A DNA stretch of 10,381 bases from Acidobacteriota bacterium (GTDB lineage: Bacteria; Acidobacteriota; Terriglobia; Terriglobales; Acidobacteriaceae), in contig QHZX01000165.1 in NCBI GenBank assembly GCA_003224835.1, positions 3,116-13,496 of the forward strand, in the 5' to 3' direction. The position numbers and the translations under genes were made by a program. Under the pieces are notes generated by a model. It worked only from the letters and a program-made list of their open reading frames with translations. It did no database searches and was not told where the DNA came from. Positions 1-6,342 of this stretch are shown here, one piece after another (position 1 is the first letter of the stretch; each line of letters opens with the position of its first letter).

Positions 1-156
1 GCTATTCTCTTCCTCGCGCACTCATGAGTGGAAAATTCCAATTTAGAGATAAGGCAAACTTCGCAGCTTTGAACCCGTGCCTGAGTTGATTCAGCGCCTA
101 AAGGCGAAAACTCTTGTTCCTGGGTTTGGCACGCCTGAAGGCGTGCCCTGATACTT
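1..156. other. Intergenic region with small palindromes, no gene seen
   Basis: I see no convincing coding region here; it is the 3' flank of the secreted-protein gene at 157-1032. It holds a perfect 12-nt palindrome CACTCATGAGTG (19-30), a short stem CGCC-TAAA-GGCG (95-106), and a strong hairpin with an 8-bp stem and TGAA loop (128-147). The last is annotated separately. The left end may be the flank of a gene outside the window. Confidence 0.6.
128..147. repeat. Palindromic hairpin GGCACGCC-TGAA-GGCGTGCC (REP-like)
   Basis: This is a perfect 8-bp stem with a TGAA tetraloop, lying just 10 nt beyond the stop codon of the minus-strand gene at 157-1032. No U-tract follows on either strand, so it is not a standard intrinsic terminator, though it could protect the 3' end of that mRNA. 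The same hairpin type recurs inside dusB at 8914-8931. There the stem differs at one base pair, A-T instead of C-G, with both strands changed together. That pairing-preserving change suggests one family of dispersed palindromic repeats rather than chance. Confidence 0.7.
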
Positions 157-1032
157 TCATTTCACGTCGCAGTTAGCTACGCACCTCAGCGTTTGCATCT
201 GTACTTCTGCCTTTTTGTGCGGGACTGAGCCTTCGGGCAGAATCATTAGCGACTGCGGACCATCGGCCACATTGAACAGGCAATTAAATTCCAGCGACTG
301 CACACCCCGCTGCTTGCACGATGTCTGCTCTAAGACAGAGTTCGCGGACGAAGGATTCGCATACACCTGATCGGCTAGCTTCGATGGCATGACCGCGATC
401 GTCATCGGCGCGGGAGATTTGAAGCGCACCCACACTTTCTGTGCGTCCATCTCCGGCGTGAGTACGTTGTACATCTTTGGCGTGGACGTAAGTTGGTACT
501 TCTCTTTTACTAGCAGCGACCACTGAAATTCCGGCTGAATGCAATTGGCAACACAGTCCCATTCGTAATAGGTGATGCTCAGATCATTGGGAGAGATCAG
601 CCGCCGTGCTTGACCGATGTGGCCAATCGCGCTGATACCGGTTATTACTGCGCGGTTCGGAGTCCGATCATCGTGTATCAACAGCACCATGGGTGTGCTT
701 GGCCCCAAGTGGCATTCGTATGTCGTGCTGACCACGTGCTCGCGGATACAAGACAAGTTCATGTTCGCGAATGCCTCGGGGTGCTGCTGCGCATCAGTCC
801 ATGATTGTTCGGTGGCCATCGCAATCGTGACTGGCAGCGTTGAATGAATGTCAACATGCATGTTGCCGCCGTCATCGCCGGGATGATAGACGCGTCCCGC
901 GTGGAAATCAGCGGGATCGAGCTGCGCATTCTCGTCACTGGCACGTACCCAATCGAAAGTCCGGGGAGCGGCAAACGCCGTAACGGAGAGCGATGCACAA
1001 ATCAAAATTGCTGCGAGCACTGCATTTCGCAT
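157..1032 (-). CDS. Secreted protein of unknown function, tandem duplicated cysteine module
   Basis: This 291-residue protein has a clear Sec signal peptide: MRNAV, a hydrophobic stretch at residues 4-20, and probable cleavage after AFA or FAA near residue 21-22. I do not recognise a named family. The mature part appears to be two divergent copies of one module. Copy 1 (about 57-164) and copy 2 (about 197-288) share the pattern 'hydrophobic-x-PxTIA(M/V)' (TLPVTIAMA and PAPMTIAVM). Each then has a Cys-x11-Cys pair (C95/C107 and C239/C251) and a closing CVANC motif (C160/C164 and C284/C288). All eight mature cysteines fall into this scheme, which suggests disulfides and a periplasmic or extracellular location. 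The start is supported by an AAGGA upstream of the ATG. The gene is divergent from the membrane protein at 1223. Confidence 0.8.
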   Translation of the reverse strand: MRNAVLAAILICASLSVTAFAAPRTFDWVRASDENAQLDPADFHAGRVYHPGDDGGNMHVDIHSTLPVTIAMATEQSWTDAQQHPEAFANMNLSCIREHVVSTTYECHLGPSTPMVLLIHDDRTPNRAVITGISAIGHIGQARRLISPNDLSITYYEWDCVANCIQPEFQWSLLVKEKYQLTSTPKMYNVLTPEMDAQKVWVRFKSPAPMTIAVMPSKLADQVYANPSSANSVLEQTSCKQRGVQSLEFNCLFNVADGPQSLMILPEGSVPHKKAEVQMQTLRCVANCDVK

Positions 1033-1134
1033 GTCTTTGTCCTTATCGGCCTCTCACATTAGACGATTCGGTTGTCGAGGGAACAAGGTTACCGGCGGTT
1101 ACGCAGGGCGCTGTACTACCGGAAAATGCGTCTG

Positions 1135-1184
1135 GGCCAAAGCTGCCGGAGTGAAAACTGGCAAACTCTCCGGCAGTTTAGGCC
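1135..1184. promoter_or_regulatory. Long imperfect inverted repeat between divergent genes
   Basis: The arms 1135-1151 and 1168-1184 form a 17-position stem: GGCC/GGCC at the base, one A-A mismatch, a G-U, then CTGCCGGAG/CTCCGGCAG. The loop is 16 nt. It sits in the 190-nt gap between the start codons at 1032 (-) and 1223 (+). No U-tract follows on either strand, so it is not an ordinary terminator. It may be an operator, a leader structure or a dispersed repeat. The structure is seen directly; any role is inference. Confidence 0.6.
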
Positions 1185-1193
1185 ATCGAATCT

Positions 1194-1210
1194 GCGCCCC
1201 ACTTGGGCGC
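1194..1210. promoter_or_regulatory. Small hairpin just upstream of the 1223 start codon
   Basis: GCGCCC (1194-1199) pairs with GGGCGC (1205-1210) around a 5-nt loop, ending 12 nt before the ATG at 1223. No good Shine-Dalgarno sequence is visible between hairpin and start; only a weak GAGAG is present. If transcribed, the hairpin would lie at the edge of the ribosome footprint. Function is unproven. Confidence 0.4.
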
Positions 1211-1222
1211 GAGAGTTGATGA

Positions 1223-1789
1223 ATGGCTACAAATTCGAAGCTGCCTGATTTTCCCGATATTCCTCCGCGCAGGCCCGAGCACGAGCACGGCAAAGTACAA
1301 ATAATCAGGAAGAGTAAGTTCCCCTGGCCGGTTCTAATTCTGATTGCCGGTGCGACGCTCCTGATTGCAATCTTTGCATTGCTGCCCCGAGCCCCACATG
1401 TGACGAAGCCACCCAGCGGTGCGGAGATCCCGAACCAGCCAACGGTTGAGCAAGTGCAGCTCACGAATTTGAAACTCGCGCCCGCTCCGGCTGGTGGTGC
1501 GGCATATATGACGGCAATTCTGCACAATACCGGAAACTCGGCAATCACCGGCGTGCAGCTCCAGGCGGAGTTCTTAGGAAGGAATGGGCCGGTACTCAGT
1601 ACGGTTACGGTTCCGGTGCAAGGCCTTGTAGGCGGTGGGAATACTACTTCGCAAGACCTGACTCAAGCCCCAATCAAGCCCAACGAATCACGTCCGGTGC
1701 GTATTTATTTCGAGCACACTCCGCCGGGATGGAAGACCCGCCAGCTTTTTACCGCCGGGTCGGGGCCGGTTCCCCGACTCTGCGGCTAA
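1223..1789 (+). CDS. Single-pass membrane protein with extracytoplasmic domain, unknown function
   Basis: The protein has 188 residues. A proline-rich, charged N-terminus (1-33) is followed by one membrane segment at about 34-55 (WPVLILIAGATLLIAIFALL). A soluble domain follows (about 70-170), with beta-strand-like features such as VQLTNLKL and an HNTGNSAITGVQLQAEF segment. This resembles small CARDB/FxLYD-like or DUF2393-type domains that I associate with acidobacterial proteins; the family name is tentative. The domain probably lies outside the cytoplasmic membrane. The conserved-looking part ends near APIKPNESRPVRIYF. The last ~20 residues (GWKTRQLFTAGSG...) look unlike the rest and are read from DNA that also encodes the end of clpB on the other strand (41-nt overlap). 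The Shine-Dalgarno is weak. No operon partner is visible. Confidence 0.75.
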   Translation: MATNSKLPDFPDIPPRRPEHEHGKVQIIRKSKFPWPVLILIAGATLLIAIFALLPRAPHVTKPPSGAEIPNQPTVEQVQLTNLKLAPAPAGGAAYMTAILHNTGNSAITGVQLQAEFLGRNGPVLSTVTVPVQGLVGGGNTTSQDLTQAPIKPNESRPVRIYFEHTPPGWKTRQLFTAGSGPVPRLCG

Positions 1790-4285
1790 CCTCGAACTTC
1801 AACTTGCCGGTGCGCTTGTCGGCATCGGCGACCACGTGATCCCCGTGCAAAATTTCACCGTCGAGGATCTTCAATGCCAACGGATCCTGAATTAATTTCT
1901 GGATCGCGCGTTTGAGAGGCCGCGCTCCGAAGGTCGGGTCGTAGCCTTCGGTGAACAGCAGGTCCTTGGCCGCATCTGTAAGCTCGATTGAAATCTTGCG
2001 TTCGGCAAGCAAACGGCGCAAATCCTCGAGTCGTAGCTCGATGATCTTTACCAGTTGTTCTCTGCCAAGCGGAGTGAAGACGATGATGTCATCCACACGG
2101 TTCAGGAACTCGGGCTTAAAATGGCCGTGCAGCGCAGTCATGACTAGCTCGGTCGCCTTCGCAAAATCATCGGTAGTGCGCATGCTTTCCGCCTGCAAGT
2201 AGGTTGAACCGATGTTGGAAGTCATGATGATGATCGTATTTTTAAAATCTACTACACGGCCCTGACCGTCAGTCAGTCGGCCATCATCCATGATTTGCAG
2301 CAGAATGTTGAATACGTCCTGATGCGCCTTTTCAATTTCATCAAAGAGAATCACCGAGTATGGACGCCGCCGCACCTGCTCTGTAAGCTGTCCGCCTTCC
2401 TCGTAGCCAACATATCCCGGAGGCGCGCCGATCAGGCGAGAAACTGCATGCCGCTCCATGTACTCATAAACGAACCAATTGGCCGCTTGGGATCGCCAAG
2501 CCCTGCGCGTGAACGGCGAATCGCATTCGAGACACGCTCGACCGCAATGTCCTGTCCAACCACGCGCTGACGTAACCGGTCCTCCATCGTGACCAGTTTC
2601 TTGACCTCGCCTTCGAGCATCTTCGAGACGGGAATGCCAGTCCACTTGGAGACGATCTTTGCAATGTCTTCTTCGTCTACTTCTTCTTTCAGCATTCGCT
2701 TACCGCCGAAGCTCTCCAGCTGCTGGGTAACTCTTGCCAGTTCCTCTTCGGCCTGGCGAATCAGGCTGTAACGAATTTCGGCGACCCGTTGCAGGTTTCC
2801 TTGTCTCTCTGCCGCCTGTTCCTCAATCCGCAGCTGTTCGATCTGTTCCTTTACTTGACGCTGGCGGGCGATAAGGTCCTTCTCCTGTTTCCACTTGGCT
2901 TTGAGAGCATTCGCCTGCTCGCGGATCTCAGCCAGCTCCTTATCAATTGCAGACAAACGATCCCTGGAATTAGGATCGTCTTCTTTCTTCAGGGCCTGCT
3001 TTTCTATTTCAAGCTGCGTGGCACGCCGCTCCAATTGATCAATCTCGGTCGGCATGGAGTCGATCTGAATCCGCAGGGATGCCGCGGCTTCATCAATCAG
3101 ATCGATAGCCTTGTCAGGCAGAAAGCGCTCCGTTATGTAACGATGCGACAGCGTCGCAGCCGCCACGATCGCGGAGTCCTTGATTCGGACGCCGTGGTGC
3201 ACTTCGTAGCGCTCTTTCAAGCCGCGCAGAATTGCGATTGTGTCTTCAACACTCGGCTCGCCGACATACACAACCTGAAAGCGCCGCTCCAGCGCAGCAT
3301 CCTTCTCGATGTGTTTCCTGTATTCGTCCAGCGTGGTGGCGCCAATGGCGCGCAGCTCACCACGTGCCAAAGCGGGCTTCAGCATGTTCGACGCATCAAT
3401 GGCGCCTTCGGCGGCACCGGCGCCGACAAGCGTGTGCAGCTCATCGATGAAGAGGACAATCTTTCCTTGGGAATCTTCAATTTCCTTAAGAATGGCCTTT
3501 AGCCGATCTTCAAACTCGCCGCGGTATTTTGCTCCGGCGAGCATCGATCCTAAATCGAGGGCAACCACCCGCTTGTTCTTGAGGATCTCGGGCACGTCGC
3601 CAGAGACGATGCGCTGCGCCAAGCCTTCAACAATGGCGGTTTTGCCTACACCGGGCTCGCCAATTAACACTGGATTATTTTTCGTTCGTCGCGAGAGGAC
3701 CTGCACTACCCGACGGATTTCCTCGTCCCGGCCGATGACGGGATCGAGCTTGCCTCGCCTGGCCAACTCCGTCAGATCTTTGGCGTAACGCTCGAGTGCC
3801 TGGTATTTTGCCTCAGGATTCTGATCGGTGATGCGCTGCGAACCCCGGATTGAGGTCAGGGCTTTCAGGATTGCGTCGTGGGTAGCGCCATGGCGCGAAA
3901 GAATGGCTTGCGCTGGATCGCCTTTGAGCTGGGTAACAGCCAGCAACAGGTGCTCGGTAGAAACGTACTCGTCCTTAAAAGTGTCGGCTTCCTTGAATGC
4001 CCGGTCGAGCAACTGGTTGGCAGCCTGAGACAATGACGCTTGCGCAGCGGCCCCGGATATTTTCGGCAGCCGTTCTATTTGTTGGTAAATGTCATTCAAT
4101 ACTGCCTGTACGCCGAGGCCAATTTTTTCCAGCACAGGAGGAACAATGCCCTCTTTATCTTCGAGCATTGCCGCGAGCAGATGTATCGGCAGCACCTCCG
4201 GATTACCGTGCTCGGAAGCCAGTTCACTCGCACGCTGCACCGCTTCCTGCGCCTTGACTGTGAATTTGTCCCAGCGGATTGCCAT
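1749..4285 (-). pseudogene. clpB: ClpB disaggregase, frameshifted by an internal deletion
   Basis: ClpB is the Hsp100 AAA+ disaggregase that threads aggregated proteins through its pore together with DnaK. The first frame (4285 to 2468, residues 1-606) has the Clp N-domain repeats (about 1-150), Walker A1 GEPGVGKT (209-216), pore loop KYRGEF (253-258), Walker B1 IVLFIDE (276-282), the arginine pair RR (334-335) and a charged coiled-coil middle domain (about 410-530). It then enters the second ATPase domain up to RPIGSF. There the frame breaks. The protein resumes in another frame at EYMERHAVSRLIG (from 2465) and runs to the stop at 1749, with Walker B2 VILFDEIE and the C-terminal domain intact. 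The ~33 residues with Walker A2 (GPTGVGKTE in the family) are absent. Restoring 100 nt would give 878 residues, close to the usual ~860. CAGGAG precedes the ATG. It lies downstream of hsp20. Confidence 0.93.
2465..2466 (-). other. clpB: Deletion and frameshift junction in clpB
   Basis: On the minus strand the codons for PIGSF (TTT at 2470-2468) are followed by two orphan bases AT, then GAG TAC ATG GAG, which is EYME in the next frame. In the family, PIGSF is followed by about 33-34 residues (I/L-FLG, Walker A2, ... RIDMS) before EYME. The two extra bases fit the start of an Ile, Leu or Met codon, giving a net loss of 100 nt if the ancestor had the usual length. The ORF arithmetic agrees: 2537 nt plus 100 is an exact multiple of three. 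Reading straight through frame 1 adds 11 foreign residues and stops at 2432. Confidence 0.88.
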
Positions 4286-4311
4286 CTCGAACTCCTGAAT
4301 TAGCTATTAGT

Positions 4312-4342
4312 CTTGAGCTGTAACTTTTTGCTAATGCTCAAG
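4312..4342. promoter_or_regulatory. HAIR-like inverted repeat upstream of clpB
   Basis: CTTGAGC (4312-4318) and GCTCAAG (4336-4342) form a perfect 7-bp inverted repeat with a 17-nt spacer. It lies 27 nt upstream of the clpB ATG (4285, minus strand). The HspR operator HAIR is CTTGAGT-N7-ACTCAAG and is known from dnaK and clpB promoters in actinobacteria and others. The six core bases of each half match exactly, and the spacer is ten bases (about one helical turn) longer. It could instead be a simple mRNA hairpin. I could not find a clear -35/-10 pair for clpB here. Confidence 0.45.
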
Positions 4343-4346
4343 TCTG

Positions 4347-4385
4347 AAAAATAAAGGGAGGCTTTTTTACTACATTGGCCTCCCT
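4347..4385 (-). terminator. Intrinsic terminator after hsp20, upstream of clpB
   Basis: On the minus strand, AGGGAGGC (4385-4378) pairs perfectly with GCCTCCCT (4362-4355) across a 15-nt loop. It is followed directly by the T-rich run TTTATTTTT (4355-4347). It begins 27 nt after the hsp20 stop codon. This would end most hsp20 transcripts and let hsp20 be made in excess over clpB, with clpB expressed by read-through or from its own promoter. Confidence 0.7.
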
Positions 4386-4411
4386 CCTTCGGATTATTTA
4401 GTCGCGCGCTG

Positions 4412-4906
4412 TTATGCTGCGCGGCCTACACTCTTGGCTTCCTTGCCTTCGAGCGCCTTCTCACTGCCAACGTTCACTTTAATCTGCTTCGGCTTAGCTT
4501 CGGCTTTCTTGGCAAGCTGGATATTCAGAATCCCCTTGTCATAGTGCGCCTGGACGTGCTCTGCATCAACCGTATTCGGCAGCGTGAAGGAGCGGGTAAA
4601 GCTGCCATACTGCCGCTCAATCCGGCGGAAGTTTTCCTCTTTTTCTTCCTTCTCGAACTTGCGTTCGCCGTGGACGGTGAGAGTGTTGTTCTCGATGCGC
4701 ACATCGATGTCCTTCTCATCAATCCCCGGTACTTCAATCTTCAGACTGATATTGTGCTCATCCTCATAGACGTCAACCGGCGGGGCAAACGTCGAGGTGG
4801 TCAGAGCCTCTTCGCGGTCGGTATAGGAGTCGCGGAACAGGCGATTCATGCGGTCCTGGAGCGTTGAAAACTCACGGAAAGGATCCCAGCGGGTAAGAAC
4901 GGTCAT
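4412..4906 (-). CDS. Hsp20 / alpha-crystallin small heat-shock protein
   Basis: This is an ATP-independent holdase of the cytoplasm that binds unfolding proteins and passes them to DnaK/ClpB. It has 164 residues, the typical size. The N-terminal arm has the common bacterial Hsp20 opening MTVLTRWDPFREFSTLQDRMNRLF. The alpha-crystallin domain spans about 40-135 (PPVDVYEDEHNISLKIEVPG; GSFTRSFTLP; the conserved GILNIQL at 125-131). A C-terminal I-x-V type motif follows (IKV, 142-144), then a short charged tail. A strong AGGAGG lies 5 nt before the ATG. The gene has a consensus promoter and lies directly upstream of clpB on the same strand, a natural chaperone pairing. Several paralogues usually exist in such genomes, so I give no specific symbol. 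Confidence 0.95.
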   Translation of the reverse strand: MTVLTRWDPFREFSTLQDRMNRLFRDSYTDREEALTTSTFAPPVDVYEDEHNISLKIEVPGIDEKDIDVRIENNTLTVHGERKFEKEEKEENFRRIERQYGSFTRSFTLPNTVDAEHVQAHYDKGILNIQLAKKAEAKPKQIKVNVGSEKALEGKEAKSVGRAA

Positions 4907-4985
4907 GACAATCCTCCTGAATCGAAATCTAAAATTTGTGATTTGAAGGCTGTTTGCACGGTGGCAACTGCCTTACTACAAACAC

Positions 4986-5014
4986 ATCATAAAATGTGAG
5001 TGTGTTACTGTCAA
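4986..5014 (-). promoter_or_regulatory. Consensus sigma-70 type promoter of hsp20
   Basis: On the minus strand, TTGACA (5014-5009) is followed after exactly 17 nt by TATGAT (4991-4986). This is an essentially ideal housekeeping promoter, giving a 5' UTR of about 70 nt before the hsp20 ATG. The spacer and -10 are overlapped by an inverted repeat, AACACA-N14-TGTGTT (4981-5006), a candidate repressor site. No CIRCE element was found. Confidence 0.75.
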
Positions 5015-5037
5015 GCAATGTATTTATTTATTTTTCT

Positions 5038-6285
5038 TTATGTTACAAGCGCAATAATGCACTTCAGGTATGCGGTTTCCGGTATTCCCAGCACAATCGG
5101 GTGGTCTTTGGATTGGCCGCGGTTTTCCAGAATTCGAACGATCCTGTGCGAATCCTGTGCGGCGGATGAGACTACCTCCAGAAGTTCTGAGCCGCTGACG
5201 TGATACGAACAGGAGCACGTAACCAAAATTCCCCCGGGCCTCACCATCTTCAGCGCTCTCAGGTTCAGCTCTTTGTAGCCGCGAAGCGCGGTTGGCAGGT
5301 CTTTTCTGGATTTAGCGAAAGCTGGGGGATCGAGGACGATGCTGTCGTACTTTTTTCCCTGGTCCGAGTAGTCACGTAGCAGGTCGAAGGCATTCGCCTC
5401 AATCCATTCGATCTCTCTGCCGTTTAGCCCAGCATTCCTCTCCGCCATTTCCAGCGCGGGACGCGAGCTGTCCACGCCCGTGACTTTCTCGCAGGTTCGC
5501 GCCATGTGAAGCGCAAACCCGCCCTGGTAGCAGAAGACGTCGAGAGCTTCACCGCGCGCATACCGCGCTGCAGCCGCATAGTTTTCGCGCTGGTCGAGGA
5601 ATGCACCGGTCTTCTGTCCCCCGGCGGCGTCGTAAAGAAATCGCACACCGTTCATCTGAAATTCGGTGCTGGTGCTGGATGGTGGAGAGACGGCCGCCTC
5701 GTCCGTCCTGACCTCGGCGGAAAAGATTAAGCCACTCTCTTTTTCCGCCAGTTGCTCCAGCTGCCGCACACGCGCGTCCACTTTTTCGACGATTACGGCT
5801 GGCTGCAACTTTGCTTTGAGCTCCGAAACAACGACCTCGCGAATGTGTTCGGCATCCATTGCCTGCGTAAGCACCTGCATGGAGAGAACATCGTTGTAGC
5901 GGTCGACGATTAGCCCGGGCAGAAAGTCACCTTCGCTGAAGATAACGCGATAGGCGTTTGTGTCACGGACAAACCGCTCACGATAATCCAGGGCCCACTG
6001 GATACGCTCCCGCAGCAAGTGGTCCAGGTCGCCGACCGGGTGGGGCGAAATCATTCGCAGCGCGATTTGCGAAGCAGTGCTGTAGAGGGCAGAACCGAGG
6101 AGCCGAGGCCTTGTGGGCCGGACACTCTTGTCCGATAATTCCTGAACAGTAACCAACGCTCCGGGCCGTACACCCTTCGCATCGAGAATGTCCGACCGAT
6201 ACACCCAGACATGCCCCGCGCGAAGTCGATCTGCGCCACGCCGGGAGATGGCTACGATCGGACTAGCGCTCAGTTTTCCGGGCAT
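5038..6285 (-). CDS. rlmI: RlmI-type SAM-dependent rRNA (cytosine-C5) methyltransferase
   Basis: This is a COG1092 class enzyme; E. coli RlmI makes m5C1962 in 23S rRNA. The protein has 415 residues, against 396 in E. coli. An N-terminal PUA-like domain (about 8-80, with HVWVYRSDI and SQIALRM) is followed by a central EEHE-type region (GDFLPGLIVDRY at 119-130) and a Rossmann methyltransferase fold. The SAM motif I is LDVFCYQGGFALHMA (248-262), motif IV is LDPPAFAKS (318-326), and a conserved late Cys lies in VTCSCSYH (355-362). Motif QKTGAFLDQREN (224-235) is also typical. Residues 51-58 are encoded by a palindromic insertion absent from relatives such as E. coli RlmI. Residues 192-208 (Ser/Thr/Ala-rich) look like an expanded loop. 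No clear Shine-Dalgarno precedes the start. The zinc-ribbon gene lies 57 nt upstream on the same strand, a possible operon. Confidence 0.9.
   Translation of the reverse strand: MPGKLSASPIVAISRRGADRLRAGHVWVYRSDILDAKGVRPGALVTVQELSDKSVRPTRPRLLGSALYSTASQIALRMISPHPVGDLDHLLRERIQWALDYRERFVRDTNAYRVIFSEGDFLPGLIVDRYNDVLSMQVLTQAMDAEHIREVVVSELKAKLQPAVIVEKVDARVRQLEQLAEKESGLIFSAEVRTDEAAVSPPSSTSTEFQMNGVRFLYDAAGGQKTGAFLDQRENYAAAARYARGEALDVFCYQGGFALHMARTCEKVTGVDSSRPALEMAERNAGLNGREIEWIEANAFDLLRDYSDQGKKYDSIVLDPPAFAKSRKDLPTALRGYKELNLRALKMVRPGGILVTCSCSYHVSGSELLEVVSSAAQDSHRIVRILENRGQSKDHPIVLGIPETAYLKCIIALVT
6119..6134. repeat. Palindromic repeat inside rlmI (CGGACA-CTCT-TGTCCG)
   Basis: This is a perfect 6-bp stem with a CTCT loop inside the rlmI coding region, read in frame as SDKSVR (residues 51-56). 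It interrupts the short loop between two strands of the PUA-like domain and makes it about 8 residues longer than in E. coli RlmI (QELSDKSVRPTRPRLLGS against DHQGKWLARG). I recall this GGACA-x-TGTCC hairpin type, with GGCCCAC beside it, as a repeat in acidobacterial intergenic DNA. That recollection needs checking. Confidence 0.55.
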
Positions 6286-6342
6286 GGGTTGAATGTTACG
6301 TCAGAGCCAGAGGATTTTAGATGAAGGGGAACTGGTATCGGC

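Noticed and set aside
19..30. Perfect 12-nt palindrome CACTCATGAGTG as a binding site
   Set aside because: It is isolated at the window edge with no known gene start beside it, so no role can be supported.
1099..1548. Open frame of 149 codons on the minus strand
   Set aside because: It overlaps the membrane-protein gene, whose hydrophobic segment and soluble domain look real; this antisense product does not.
2432..2645. Programmed frameshift to join the two clpB frames
   Set aside because: No slippery heptamer is at the junction, and joining the frames would still lack Walker A2, so a deletion explains the data better.
2789..3502. Open frame of 237 codons on the plus strand
   Set aside because: It lies wholly antisense to the conserved middle and first ATPase domains of clpB and its translation resembles no protein; the GC-rich coding strand opposite explains it.
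4907..4979. RNA thermometer (ROSE or fourU) in the hsp20 5' UTR
   Set aside because: A small AAATC/GATTT stem exists, but I find no convincing pairing of the AGGAGG with a U-rich or UUGCU-type partner.
4907..5037. CIRCE (HrcA) element near hsp20
   Set aside because: No TTAGCACTC-N9-GAGTGCTAA-like repeat is present.
5658..5715. Another palindromic insertion in rlmI (Ser/Thr-rich loop at residues 192-208)
   Set aside because: The segment is longer than expected but has no clear inverted repeat, so ordinary loop variation is enough.
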